Shown piece by piece: positions 26,354 to 38,300 of a DNA stretch of 64,000 nucleotides (within the stretch, counting starts at the first letter, position 1; every line of letters begins with the position of its first letter). The notes beneath the pieces are model-generated. The model worked only from the letters and a program-made list of their open reading frames with translations. It did not search any database and was not told the DNA's origin. The DNA comes from Pagrus major (lineage: Eukaryota; Chordata; Actinopteri; Spariformes; Sparidae). The stretch covers positions 11,043,664-11,107,663 of the forward strand of contig NC_133220.1 of the NCBI RefSeq assembly GCF_040436345.1, written 5' to 3'. The position numbers and the translations under genes were made by a program.

Positions 26354-27850
26354 CTACACGTCAGTGAGCATTTTGGTGATGTTTACATAGTTTGTGTTGG
26401 CCAGCGTGCAGTTGGCCGTCTTAAGGTTCTCCTCCTGAAAGTCCTCGTTGCTGTTGTTCACAGCCTCCTGGATCTCCATATAGTCCGACTTACTGATGGT
26501 GGAGCCGCTCCGGCTCTTCTTCAGCTCCTCGGCTGAGTCGGCTTTGGCCACGTTGACCTGCAGGTACTGCGCCTGTTCCTCACCTTCAGTCTCCCGGTGG
26601 TAGAAGTAGTTGAAGTTGGACACAATGACAGGCACGGGCAAGGCAATGGTGAGCACACCTGCAATGGCACAGAGGGAACCCACGATCTTGCCGCCAATCG
26701 TAGTCGGGACCATATCGCCATAGCCGACTGTTGTCATGGACACCACAGCCCACCAAAATGCATCCGGGATGCTTTCGAACTGCGACTCGGGCTCGTCTGC
26801 TTCGGCAAAGTAGACGGCGCTTGAGAAAAGGATGACCCCTATGAAGAGGAAGAAGATGAGCAGGCCGAGCTCTCTCATGCTGGCTTTCAGGGTCTGACCC
26901 AAAATCTGAAGCCCCTTGGAGTGACGGGAGAGCTTGAAAATTCTGAAGACTCGCACCAAGCGGATGACCCTGAGAATGGCTAAAGACATGGCTTGCTGAC
27001 CCGCTTGACCATCCTCCGGCCTGTCTGCTAGCTCTGTGCCGAGAGTGATGAAGTAAGGGATGATAGCAACAATATCAATAATGTTCATTATATTACCAAA
27101 AAAGCCTGATTTGCTGGGGCAGGCGAAGAGGCGCACTAGAAACTCAAAGGAGAACCATATAATGCAGAGAGTCTCCAGGATAAAGAAGGGGTCAGTGAAA
27201 TAGGTGTTTGTGTAGCTGATGATTGTGGTGTTGGTCTCAGGTGAAAACACTTTCGCGTGAGACTTGTGCATATCGTCCTCATCGTTGCGGAAAATGGGGA
27301 GGGTCTCCAGGCAAAAACTGACAATGGATATCAGGATGACCATGACAGAGATTATGGCGATAATCCTAGCAGGACCTGAGCTCTCTGGGTACTCGAACAG
27401 CAGCCACACCTGTCTCTGAAACTCATTATCGGGAAGAGGCCGCTCCTCCTCCTTGATGAAACCCTCGTCTTCTCTGAATATCTCGATGGCCTCGTCGCCC
27501 AGCTCGTAGAAGCGAATCTCCTCTGAGAAAATATCAAGGGTGACGTTGACCGGCCTTCTTAGCCGCCCCCCTGATTGGTAATAATACAATATGGCGTCAA
27601 AGCTGGGTCTGTTCCTGTCGAAAAAGTACTCGTTCCTCAGTGGGTCAAAGTAGCGCATCCTCTTTTTGGGGTCCCCCAGCAGAGTCTCTGGGAACTGGGA
27701 GAGGGTTTTGAGTTGAGTCTCAAAGCGCAGCCCTGAGATGTTGATGACCACCCTCTCGCAACACTCATGATCGGCCTCCGGGTCGTAGTCCTGCGGGTGG
27801 CCCGGGTGTGCCGCCGCCTCGTCAGAGGGGTCGCCTGTGGCAACAGTCAT
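26354..27850 (-). CDS. kcna2: Voltage-gated K+ channel, Shaker subfamily, Kv1.2
   Basis: Complete intronless frame of 498 aa (the human protein is 499), encoding the axonal/neuronal low-threshold K+ channel alpha subunit Kv1.2. Parts in order: acidic N-terminus beginning [14 protein letters not shown]1 (about 33-127); S1 (162-183); S1-S2 loop with sequon N207-T-T, the same position glycosylated in mammalian Kv1.2; S2 (220-241); S3 (253-271); S4 (292-315, [13 protein letters not shown]); S5 (328-349); filter TVGYGD followed by MVP (374-382); S6 with PVPVIVSNF (405-413). The C-terminus ends in the PDZ ligand LTDV. The frame is open eight codons further upstream to a GTG (27874-27872), but I chose the ATG at 27850. 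It gives the conserved MTVATG start, has A at -3, and a vertebrate nuclear gene would not be expected to start at GTG. One oddity is NVT at 102-104, where the paralogues read NVP. Confidence 0.98.
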   Translation of the reverse strand: MTVATGDPSDEAAAHPGHPQDYDPEADHECCERVVINISGLRFETQLKTLSQFPETLLGDPKKRMRYFDPLRNEYFFDRNRPSFDAILYYYQSGGRLRRPVNVTLDIFSEEIRFYELGDEAIEIFREDEGFIKEEERPLPDNEFQRQVWLLFEYPESSGPARIIAIISVMVILISIVSFCLETLPIFRNDEDDMHKSHAKVFSPETNTTIISYTNTYFTDPFFILETLCIIWFSFEFLVRLFACPSKSGFFGNIMNIIDIVAIIPYFITLGTELADRPEDGQAGQQAMSLAILRVIRLVRVFRIFKLSRHSKGLQILGQTLKASMRELGLLIFFLFIGVILFSSAVYFAEADEPESQFESIPDAFWWAVVSMTTVGYGDMVPTTIGGKIVGSLCAIAGVLTIALPVPVIVSNFNYFYHRETEGEEQAQYLQVNVAKADSAEELKKSRSGSTISKSDYMEIQEAVNNSNEDFQEENLKTANCTLANTNYVNITKMLTDV

Positions 27851-27908
27851 TCTGCAGGGGGAGGAGGCCTGCACTTTTCAGTGAGTCTGGGTCCTGCAGC
27901 CTGGAGAA
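27851..27908 (-). other. kcna2: kcna2 5'UTR with two candidate splice acceptors
   Basis: Two pyrimidine-rich AG sites precede the kcna2 ATG on the minus strand. One (CCTGCCTGCAG, ending at 27909) is preceded by a long C/T tract and would start the coding exon at 27908. The other (CTCCTCCCCCTGCAG, ending at 27852) would leave only one base before the ATG. Mammalian KCNA2 has an intron in its 5'UTR, so one of these is probably used. Confidence 0.5.
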
Positions 27909-29228
27909 CTGCAGGCAGGGGCCAGGAGAGGGAGGGGGCTCAACACCGTAAAGACCTGACGGCCACAGGATGTCACCTAGGATCTGACTGCATGTAGGAC
28001 AGATAGAGCACAGACAGACAACAAGGTCAGGTTAACCTGAGACATGATTCAGCACTAAATACTTCTGCCACTCAGGCCACAGATGTCAGGAATGGGCTTC
28101 AGCTTGAACGGAAAATAGATGAAAATGAAGCCACCCTCTGAAACAATGTCATAAAATCTGAGTTATATAAAGTTCGTGAGACGGCAGTCGATATAAAAAT
28201 GAATCAGCTCACGGAAACTTGAGGCTGACACTCCTGCTCCTCACTTGGGCAAATTAATATGCAAATAAAGCAGCCGTCTTGCATATAAATGGCTTCAATG
28301 CAGGTAAACTCATGGGCTGACTGGCATCTAACACGTACAGAGGCTCATAAATTAGGACACTGATCTGCTGCATTGGACAGTATCCACTGAAATGAATGGG
28401 ACTACCTTTCGCAGTGAAGCCATGCATGAATATGGCAATGCAGCAGGCACCAAATTCATACAGACAGCATCCTGTCTAGAATATCATAGAAAAACCACCG
28501 CAGTCGAAACACAAAACGTACGAGACGCCTCTAAGATCCACTGCCGTGCCACACAAACACAACAAACAGCCTCACATCAACCGACTTCAGGTTAGTTTCT
28601 GTTGGAGCATTTTAGTCTTGAAATGGTGCCCGTCTCTGAAATATTCAAAAACACCTATCAATAATTTATCCATGGAAGGAAATAGGTTCCAGGAGGGGAA
28701 AAAAACTGTATCTCTAGTCTGCATCATCTCTCACAGAGTGGGAGCACAGTCCTACAAAATAAAATCCTTATGAAGCACACAACAGATAACTGCAGGCTTA
28801 TTCTCTGTTAGTATCATCACGTTTTACATTGAGGTGCAAATCAGTGCATTAACTGCAGAATCCCATAATACAAATCGACACCGTTGATGAAAGGTAAGCT
28901 GCTCTGTGTTGATTTCATACATACCTGCAGACATCTTCTTCATATCTGATGTGAGTTGATGCTCCTGCTGGACACTGGTGCCACGGAAGGTGTGGAAAAA
29001 AAAAACAGCTGCGACAATCAGCTCCTCAAGTCTTCAGCGGGTAAAAAAAATAGATAAAAAAAATAGAAAAATATGAATTTCCAATTGAGGGCAGCCGATG
29101 ATGTTCACCTCATGTTGTCTGCAGCATCCTCGCCGTGTTCACCGGGTACAGTATGTGCGGGTGTGTCCTCGCTTTCCCCTCCCCGACTCCTTTCCTCCGG
29201 GGTAGGCAGTCGTGGGATGGCGATTGGC

Positions 29229-29250
29229 AAAAAAAAAAAAAAAAAAAAAA
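29229..29250. repeat. A22 homopolymer
   Basis: Twenty-two A in a row on the plus strand, within the candidate kcna2 upstream exon. Confidence 0.9.
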
Positions 29251-29283
29251 GGGAGGAGGAGGGAACCGATCAAGGAGGTGGTC

Positions 29284-29316
29284 GTGGTGGTGGCGGCGGC
29301 GGTGGTGGTGGTGGTG
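29284..29316. repeat. (GGT/GGC)n trinucleotide repeat
   Basis: GGT and GGC triplets in the candidate kcna2 5' region. On the minus (transcribed) strand this is an ACC/GCC repeat. Confidence 0.85.
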
Positions 29317-30420
29317 CTCCCCTTAATAACCAAAGGTGCTGGGATCAGCAGGAATGATCTACCTCCACCGTTTCCCCCCTCTGTGTGACTGTGACGAGGC
29401 TGCAGACAGCCGCAAAGGTAAACGCTCCTGATGATGAGAAGGTGCTCGGAGAGGCAACATCTGCAGAGGGAGGGAGAGGAGCGAGACAAGGCGTGGAGGA
29501 GGAGAGGGAGCTTACACATATAATCTTATTAGCAAGATTTAATAATTAGATGCGATCCATAATGAGACTGAAAAAAACAAAAACAAAAACAAAAAATCAA
29601 CTATTCATGCGTCACCCACCTCATTTACATGTGTATGTCTTATTTATGCATGCATGCAAACAAAAAAACATCTCGACAGGTCTGAGCTGCAGAGTCAAGT
29701 GCACACGCGCACACACACACGCACACGCACGCAGACAGACAGTCAGTGTGTGAGTCCCCTGATAGCCTGCATGGTGAGCAGGGCAGCGTCCTCAAGACAC
29801 TGACTTGAAACGACATGCATGAAAGGATCGCCCTGCAAAGATTACGCAATTACACCGAGCCCAAAGATCCGCACACCCACATGTGTGAACGGCCCCTTAA
29901 TGGACCTGCATGATGGGTCTCAAGCTCAGGCGGGGAGGCGGGAGATTTTGGGGGGGATTTGTGGGTGAAATATCTCTGTAGTCAGCAGTGGCCGCTGGGC
30001 AGGGACGGAGAGCTTAGTCAAACCTGCATTCGGGCACTGCTGTGCATACCAAGAGACGTGCTGCTGATGGAGAAGGCAAGGGCGAGAAAAACGCGCTCTC
30101 CAATCCGCACTGAAGCTACCACTCCTTACCTTATCTGCAGTGTGGGCAATTTAAAGGGGTACACATCTCCAGCATTGTTCAGCAGCACTGCTCCTGGTCA
30201 GTTAGTGCCTTTAAAAAAAAATAAGAATAAAAACTGCAACGCCTAAATTTGCAGGCAAATCAGCACCAAGTGCAGCCTGGGTGATATAAGTTCTTATTCT
30301 GTTTCTGTGTGGTTCTGGGTTTCCCTCATTTACATCACTTCTATATTGTCATTGTAAACTAATTTGTAACCTGCATTTAGAAATGCGCTGTAGGGATAAA
30401 GTTTTACGTTCTCGCTTGTT

Positions 30421-30720
30421 ATTAAAGATGCACTATGTAGTTTTGGGGAAGACATTTTAATCAGAAGAGAAAGATCTTCATTGACTGATTTTTTTTTTTT
30501 ATTATGTGTAAACAAACTGAATAAACAAACTGACCTTAAAGGACAACACAACTTCACACTGTTTCACTTTGTTTATATGTGGCGGACCCTGCCACCTTTC
30601 AAGCTTCAAAACAGTGTTCTGGGGACCTTATTTTCCTCTGAGAACAGCTTGTTTATTCACTTATGGAAAAGATACATATGCCTGAGTTTGTATTATTACA
30701 TCATTAATATTAAAAATTCT
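30421..30720 (+). mobile_element. Short TIR element, family A, copy 1
   Basis: Starts TTAAAGATGCACTATGTAG and contains the family core (ATGTGGCGGACCCTGCCACC; GTTCTGGGGACCTTATTTTC). The right end is not clear, so this copy may be truncated. No transposase is encoded; the family is non-autonomous. Confidence 0.6.
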
Positions 30721-31074
30721 TCTCTTATTCAACCAGCTCAATTCGGCAAAACCAAGTCATTAGGTTACATTTGTGGCAGCGGTGTTTCTTTCCTGCGGGC
30801 CGCTGTCTGTTTGTGTGGTTCTCTAAATGGTGCCGTTGTTATTCACGTTTTCTTAGCTAGCCGGCTAACTTTGTTTCAAGCATGCGAGGTTGAACACAGG
30901 GAAGTTACAGACATGTGCTGTGTAGATGGGGATCTTCTCTGCGTCTGAGCGACAGCGGTGACTACAGTGATGAGCTAATGAGCAACTCCTGCCCCACGGC
31001 AACTCTGAGACTGACACACTGCCTCATATTAAGGTTAGCCCACATTATTAGGCGTCTTTCCTAAGGAGAGCTGC

Positions 31075-31395
31075 AACTGTTAAGATCAACTAATAGATTC
31101 CTCATTGAAAGGAAATGATCTGCCAACAATTTTGATAACTGTTTAATGATTTCACTCATTTTTCAAGCAAAAATGTCATCATTACATCATCACCATTTGC
31201 TGCTTCTAGATCCTTAAATGAAAGGATCTGCTGCTTTTGTGTTTTAGTCTTTGGGTTTTGGATTGTTGTTTGGATAAAAGCAGGAATTTGAAGACCTCAC
31301 TGTGGGCTCTGGGAAATTGTGATTCTCACTAAACTGACGATTAATCATGAAAATAATCTGCAGATTGAAATATAATGAAACTAGTCTTTAGTTCC
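31075..31395. repeat. Dispersed repeat family D
   Basis: Begins AGCTGCAACTGTTAAGATCA and ends GACGATTAATCATGAAAATA...CTGCAGATTGAAATATAATG. These are typical termini of a family I recall from fish, with internal TTTGGGTTTTGGATTGTTG. Confidence 0.5.
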
Positions 31396-32379
31396 CGAGC
31401 TTTGTGGTTGAAATGAGTCACTTAAACAGCTGCAACGACAATTATGAAGTCACTTTCTGCCTTGTAATTCTTGCCACAGCAGTTATATTTGTAACCTTTC
31501 CTGGCAACAAGATTCATTAATTATAGATAGGAGGGTGACTAAAATAGAGCAAAACCTCCATCATTGTGCCCTGCTATATTCAGAACAAAGAAAAACGCTG
31601 ATCAATAGTAAAAACCTCTCCTTGTTATAAATTCTAAAGCCGGGAATGAAGGCAGCGTGTCCAGAAGTGACCTCTGGAGAAGCCAAAGGTCAGCGGGAAT
31701 CCCTCGGCCGTGAAGGGGAGGAGGTGAAGGTGGGGGTGGTGGAGAGGCCAGCGGGATGATTTGTGTGTGACTCGGCTTTGCCAAGGTTACTCCTGGCAGA
31801 CCTGAGACCACCGCGGCTCCCTGCGTCGTCCCCTTCTGTCAGTCTGCCTGCCTGCTGCCACACATGCGGACACCTCTCACTATCTCTTAATGGCTTTCCC
31901 AGGTTCCTCATGACAGCACAGCCATTATTTATGAGCTGGGGGCCCATTACAAAGACTGTTAATGCAGGCTCGAAAGCTCAGTTCACTCTGCATTAGCTGG
32001 CTGTCTTTAATTAAAAGCGAAGGGTCCCCGGCACTCTAAATGCTGTGCGTGTTTCAATCGTATGGGGACGTGGAAACGGGCGGTGGCTGTGTAAGTTTGC
32101 AGATGAGGGTGTCGAGAATGAATTTGTTTCCAGGAGGTATTGATTTCAGAGCTCGTCCTCGTCTCCATCAGGTGTTGTTCTGGCGCAGGAACAAGAAGCA
32201 AAGAAAATGAACTTGAGGACTGAGAGAGTGAAGGGTCATTATCACTCGTTTGGATATTTGTCCATTCTGCTGTCGTTTTATTAATTTTAAGCATAAGAAC
32301 ATTTAGGTTGATTGTTATTCAGGGCTGGACACTAAATTCAAATACAATCAACTACTACTATACTTTAAGGAAACATATT

Positions 32380-32560
32380 TGTTTGGTTCAGACCCCAACA
32401 ACGGTTGGGGTCTGAATGGTCTAATGGTTTTTTCAGTGAAAATGATAATTGTGATGCAAAAATGATTGTCAGTCATATTGCAATCACAATACCTGTCAAA
32501 TTAACACAATGTGTTTTTTTGATCATATCCTGCAGCCACATTGTCACTGAATCTTCAGGA
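32380..32560 (+). repeat. Dispersed repeat family F
   Basis: TTTGGTTCAGACCCCAACAA and TTTTCAGTGAAAATGATAAT recur at about 54655-54725 with few changes. Confidence 0.5.
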
Positions 32561-32784
32561 ATATAGAAAATGCTGATTATGCTAGTTATGCTAATCAAAA
32601 AACTCGATTTTCACCTGAAAATAATCTACTTTTAGTACTTTTGGTCAGTCTACTTGAGTATTTCTGTATAAGTGCTGATACAATACCAGAGTTTCAGTAC
32701 TGATACAAAAATGATACTTTTATCAAACCAATGATACCATTTCCTTGACTCTGTGTGACTATATGAGCATGTTTTCCTACTCTC

Positions 32785-33074
32785 CCATAGCAGGTAGTTT
32801 TAGGCCAAAACATGATCTTTTCCAAACCCTAACCAAGTGTTTTTTGTTCCAACACCTAACAAGACCATAAGAACAGTATTGTCACAAGATAAAATTTAAA
32901 ATTTAACCTAAAAAAACTGGACAAATGTTGGCAAAGTACCTTTCTGCAAAACCACAGATAAGCTGCAACTATTTCTGCAATCGCAACGATGTGCTTATGC
33001 TCTGGTTAGGCACAAAAACTACTTGGTTAGGGTTTGGAAAAGATCATGTTTTGGCCTAAAAATACCTGCTATGG
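32785..33074. mobile_element. Fold-back element with about 66-nt arms
   Basis: Arm 32785-32850 (CCATAGCAGGTAGTTTTAGG...) and arm 33009-33074 are reverse complements at about 62 of 66 positions, separated by about 160 nt. Shorter, more diverged relatives of the arm (AAACATGATCTTTTCC...CTAACCAAGTG) occur near 9455-9500 and 18210-18250. No ORF. Confidence 0.7.
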
Positions 33075-33399
33075 TCGTCACAAACACAGCTGGAGATGTC
33101 TCCTCTTCCTATATCTGGGGTTTTTTTTTGCCACCAACATGTCTGGAAATTGTCTCAAGGTCTCCTTAAGAATATCCAGCAGTGTCACACTTACAAATGT
33201 GGAAACACAGACCTCGAACTGCAATCACATGAAAGTCAGGTCATAAACATGTGATGTGAACGTGATGTCGCACGTTTTGCAGAAATGTCAGTGTTGTACG
33301 CAGCCTATGACATGTAAGTATGGAGGCATCTGTGGTTCGTGAAACGTAACCTGTGAACATTTTATCCTGGAGATCGGGTCGATACTTTTGATTCCCCAA

Positions 33400-36300
33400 G
33401 TGTCAGTTTAGCCCAGTCCCTCGAGTGCATTGCTCTTTAAACCAGAGGTCTTCTGTACCTCCTTGATACTGCATTGCAGCAGCCACAGGTTTCATGCTCA
33501 CACACGCAGGCTGCAAACTAAAAGGTCCAAATTCCAACATGATCCAACTTCAGGACTCTTCCTGCTACCAGCTCGTTCCACATAACACAATAAGATGGAA
33601 CAGATGAGCTCTGGATATCAGGTTCACTCTTTCATTTGTTTGCTGCCTTGAAACAGATTATCTGCTTCTAGATATGATGATGAAACTCTCTCCTGTGTAT
33701 AGTTCCTCATTAGTGAATTCTCTCATGCAAACTCCTCATCATATCTGATGAGAATCGTATGGTAAAATAAAGTCATCCTATATATTCTGACATTTTATAT
33801 TTTCTGTTTTTTTCCCCCATTCCTCGGGGAATCTAGCAATCCCACAACCTTGCTGCTAAACATTTATTTCCCCCAATGCATCTCCACTGAAACTCAATTT
33901 ATTTAACCCTCTGGGAGATGAGTCAGTCGAGTATCAGTGCTCAGGAGAGGGAAACTCAGGTGCCCTGCAAAAGAGGCCAGCTTATACAGACAGCTACAGG
34001 AAAGTGGAGGCATTAAATAAAAAGAGTGGCTGCACAAATGTTTAACAATGCAGCTCCCTCTGTCCTTCTCTGTGTCCCCTGGAGCTGACAGTACATCTGT
34101 CAGAGACAGAAAGAGGTGGAGATGCAGAAGGGCGGGACAGGGAAGAGACAGCATTGTGCAAAGAGAGAGGGAGGAGAGGGGAAGGAGAGCGAGTCGTGCT
34201 CGTCAGATTAAGGCCCAGCAGGATGAGGGCAGACGCTGGAAAAGAGCCAGACACCGGGTGAGACACAAGGACACTGGTCCACTGCGGTATACTGCCAAGC
34301 TGCATCTGACTGAGCCTCACAGAAATCTGTACACACAAGCTCACCATCTCAACTCGGATCTGTAGACATTTTCCACATGATAACCGTGTCTCTGCTGCGC
34401 TGACTCATGCTGCTGATCTGCAAGTCAAAAGTTAGAAACATGCACACTTTACTGTACGGCCGTCGAGGCTTCGCCCAATTCATCGAGCCGTCCTGATGCT
34501 GGAGAGAAGGACTGTGAGTCAGTGAGTGAGTGAGTCAGTGTCACTGTTGCAGGGATCCCCTTCTGCTGCATGCGATACACAATGTGTCTGTATGAGTGAC
34601 TGAAATCCAAGTCAAGGTAAGTGCTTGCTGCAGGAACACTCAGCTATATTACACCAAGGTCACGGTAGAAATGAGACACCTTCTGTATGAGGGGGAGAGA
34701 GCAAAAATAAATGGGATTGTGTGTCTGTGACAATGAGCTTTTAACATTCACAGCCAGTCTCTGTCAAGGGGAAGGGGTTTACTTTATGCATTGCGTGCAG
34801 CAGCGACTTATTGCAGCACATCGCTCCACCCCTGAATATTTTAGCAAAAGCCTGGTTTTGGGGAAAGTGCACGACATCGTTCAAACACACTACACATATT
34901 CAGGTCTGCCTCGACAGCGTTAGAGAAAGAACAGGCTGCAGTGTTTTGTTTGCTGCAGCACAGATGCACATTGTGGGACTTGTGGGATTTACAGTGACAG
35001 CTACTGTGTCACTCCGATGATGCAATCCTCTGGTTTTTTTGTTTGCCAGAGACTCAAGGAACCAAAATATCTGCCTCAGCTTCATGTGGCAGTCTGATGA
35101 GTGGTCGACACCTGAGGGATGAGCCAGGGTCACAACACATAAAAAAAACTTCTCACACATCTGACTTTTCTCATCAATATTAATCTTTTCTGTCAAAGGT
35201 TTCAGATAAACAGACTCCGGGGAAGTGCCTTAAAGCACCGGAGTATCGAAAGAAATTGTCCGAAGTCAGCATTGCCACTGTAGTTGGGTGCATTTGCTCA
35301 GCCTCATTCAGTTGCCACGGAGACCATCTCTAGGGGCAGCAGTGGGAGGAGGCTGGGCAGTGACATCACGCCTACAGCGTCTCTGATGCCGCCGGGATAT
35401 TTCAGGTAAAGTTAGAGCACGATGACAAAGCACTTTTGGTTTTCCTGCAGTCAGCTGTGTTACTTAATGATGAATTAGTGATTAGTAGAAGTGTAATGTG
35501 TGTATTATTATTCTCCTTGTGACACAATCTGCAACATATGGTGCTGCTGTCTGTTTGGAGCTGATTTAGCTTTAGTACGACCTCCTTTTGGGGCGTGGGT
35601 GGGGGGATATATGCTTTCTCTGACACACTCTCTGGGCTTCCTTTCCTTTGTCTCATGAAAGCCACGAGTCTTGATGCAGCAAAGTGAACTTTATGAATAG
35701 CCCCCAGAGTGCCATTACATGCTCTCCAAAGAGCAGATGGATGAATGGCACCCTGAGAAATAACGGAAATGTGTCTCATGTTTTTTCTATTTTTGGCAGC
35801 ACTGAGTTACAGTTTTAGGGCAAATACTGTACCACATAAAAATATCATCAGCACAGGAGCTGTGCCGTGAATAATCACACCGGATGCAGCCTCTGCCTCC
35901 CCTCTCCTCTTCACCGACGTGACATGAACATGAGGTAAAGTTCAAGCGTGACAAGCGGCGCCTCTCCTGGCAGACACTCCCCGTGCTGCCGTGCTGGGCA
36001 TCATCAGAGGTAGCACGCTGCTGCGAGGCATCACTCCTCTCATGTGGCGACTGGTGGCATGAGGAGGACAGCGAGGAAGAAGGGAGGGGAGGGGAAGCCC
36101 GGGGTCCCCTCTACCCCCAACCACCACGGAGCATGATCCTGATCTCCCAACCTCACGTCTGCCTGGAGCGGCGGTGGCAGAGAGAACCAGCTGTGGAGCT
36201 GCCTGCGGTTTCCTGCATCTGTGTGTGGTCCTGTGTATCATGCATGCGAGCTTATGAATGTGAGTGTATTCACTCTGACTCCGAGTGTGTGCACGTCCTC

Positions 36301-36700
36301 TCCGGTCTTTTCTGTTTTCTAATGACCAGGCTCTCACAGCCGAGTGCATTCAGGCGTACCAGCTGTGACCATCTTACAGCTGTGCAGCACTCGAGCATGC
36401 TCATACACACACAGACACACACACTCAGACATTCACAAGGGGACAGTGAGACAGTTAGACACATCGACACGTTTTAAAACTAACAGACACACTTATTAAA
36501 GTCATGTTTGCATCCTGCTTTAAATCTCTTTTCACAAATCTTCTGTAATTACTATTTCATCACTAGAGCTGGTTAATATCTTTAAAATTTCAATACTTGT
36601 GTGAATTCAATTCCTGAGTTTCAGTACAGCACGCCTGATTTAAAGGACTCTAAATGTTAAACCCATTGTTTAGTCATTGTATTTGTCCACATACTTTGTG
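33400..36700. other. Intergenic, no gene or known repeat recognised
   Basis: Between kcna2 and kcna3. Includes GC-richer patches at about 34040-34260 and 35940-36200 whose open frames overlap on both strands and lack motifs. Confidence 0.4.
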
Positions 36701-36714
36701 TTCCTTGTGCCAGA

Positions 36715-38300
36715 AGTGCACAATATGATATTGTCATGTTAGTGTCATGATTATATGTTGTTCCAGGAGCAACATGTCAACTCACCAATCACATTTTTGT
36801 AATGTCATAGCTTAGCAACTTGGAAAAATACAAACATGGGAGAAGTTATCATCTCTAACATGTGGTTAACATAATGAAAGGGTCAATTTTAACCAAAACC
36901 ATCTTTTACTAAACCTAACCAGTGGCAAAAAAGTCACAAAAAAAGATGGAATAATAATAAACAGTATAACAATGTGTTATAATTTGAATGCAAACCCCAG
37001 TCTCTTGAATTAAAAACCGTGTAGTGATCCTATTCAGCCATAACGGCTCACTCCAAGTGTGGACTGTCTCTCTTTGGTCCTGGAGCAACATTAATATCAA
37101 TGTTGTAGGAACAAAACAATGCTGCGATAAATTGCCTAAACTAAAATGACCATTTGTCACATAAAATAGCTTTAAAATTTAACAAAAGAAGCTAATGTTA
37201 TAAGAGGTTTAGACAGATTATCACTTCTTACTATGCTGTGAGAATTATTTAAGGATTTAAGAGAAATTTTCTTGAAAAAAAAAAAAAATACAGAATATTT
37301 CCTGGGTTAATCCGTCTCCCCAATCCCTAGAAACTGCCCTATTTATGTGGGTAAAGAAGTCAGTGTGCAGTATTAGCTGCAACATGTTGGCTATTGTCAT
37401 AAACATACAAGAAACAAGCTCTGGACTGAATGTGATTAAGAGTGCGTATGTTTAAAATGTGTTTCTTAACTTGTGATTATCTATTTAGTTTTCTTTTCTT
37501 TTTTCTAAACATTATCAGTGACTAATATGTAATTTTGCTTTGGCAGTGATCAAACTTCAACATTCGTACCAATAAAGCTTATTCGAGTCTTAATGTCTTA
37601 AGACAAGCAGATGTACAAAAACTTTATCTTCATAAAATTGTCTGAAACTGGCAAATTTTTTATTTAAATCAAGAACTAACTAACCAAGATGAGAGAAATT
37701 ACAAGCTGCATTACTTTTTGGCCACTTGGCAGCAGAGGAACAAACTGGAAAAACTGCATTGATTATTATCAGATTATAAAGTTGTTGGTTCATCTGATAT
37801 CGCCGTATTGGTGACACTATGTTGTTGTACAAGACCCTAACGCAGGAGCTCAGGGTTCATATCCTGATTGAAGCATATGGTTTAGGCAAGATACTTGGTT
37901 AGGTTTGAGAAAAGATGGTTTGGGTGAGAATACACCCTTTCACAGCGTTAACCACGCATTTGAAAGGATAAGTTCTCCCACGTCTGAGTCACAAAGCTAT
38001 GACGTTACAAAAAAATTATTTGTCGGTTGCAACAATGACCCTGGAGCAAAATGAATTATGATGTTCCAGGAACAACACCAACATGCCGATATCATATCGT
38101 GCTTAAGTTTGAACATGTCAGCAAACTGTTACCTGTTGACACACCTAGTAGAAACTGAGCAACATCTGCACGAGTCAGGTGTTGTGATGAATCCGAGTCC
38201 ATCATTCACTCTCCTTTAAGCTCTGTTTTCATCTTTTGCCGCTTTACGCTGCAGTGTGTTCACCAGCCAGCTGCTAACCTTTGTCTCTGATGCGTGATAC
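36715..38300. repeat. Inverted pair of repeat copies plus family C fragment
   Basis: The segment 36715-36925 (CACAATATGATATTGTCATG...AAACCATCTTTTACTAAACC) recurs as a diverged reverse complement at about 37880-38105. A third partial copy lies near 37070-37110, and a family C fragment follows at about 38110-38300. Non-coding, old. Confidence 0.45.

Larger units (their letters stand above)
29109..29530 (-). promoter_or_regulatory. Candidate upstream 5'UTR exon/promoter region of kcna2
   Basis: GC-richer segment 1.2-1.7 kb upstream of kcna2. On the minus strand it contains consensus-like splice donors, best ATGAG|GTGAAC with the exon ending at 29109, which could pair with the acceptors next to the kcna2 start. 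It includes a 22-nt A homopolymer and a GGT/GGC repeat. The long open frames here are low-complexity (runs of Phe and Thr) and not gene-like. This is inferred from position and composition only. Confidence 0.3.

Noticed and set aside
27851-27874. N-terminal extension of kcna2 by eight residues from a GTG
   Set aside because: GTG starts are not expected in vertebrate nuclear genes. The ATG at 27850 gives the conserved MTVATG start and a strong context, and a splice acceptor lies within the extension.
29139-29519. 126-codon minus-strand frame upstream of kcna2
   Set aside because: Composed of translated simple repeats (Thr and Phe runs) and a pyrimidine tract. More likely untranslated leader or promoter DNA.
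30481-30948. 155-codon plus-strand frame
   Set aside because: Begins inside a family A transposon copy and runs into non-coding sequence. No recognisable domain.
35983-36477. 164-codon plus-strand frame and overlapping 135-codon minus-strand frame
   Set aside because: A GC-richer patch open on both strands with low-complexity Cys/Ser/His stretches. No domain or splice structure seen.
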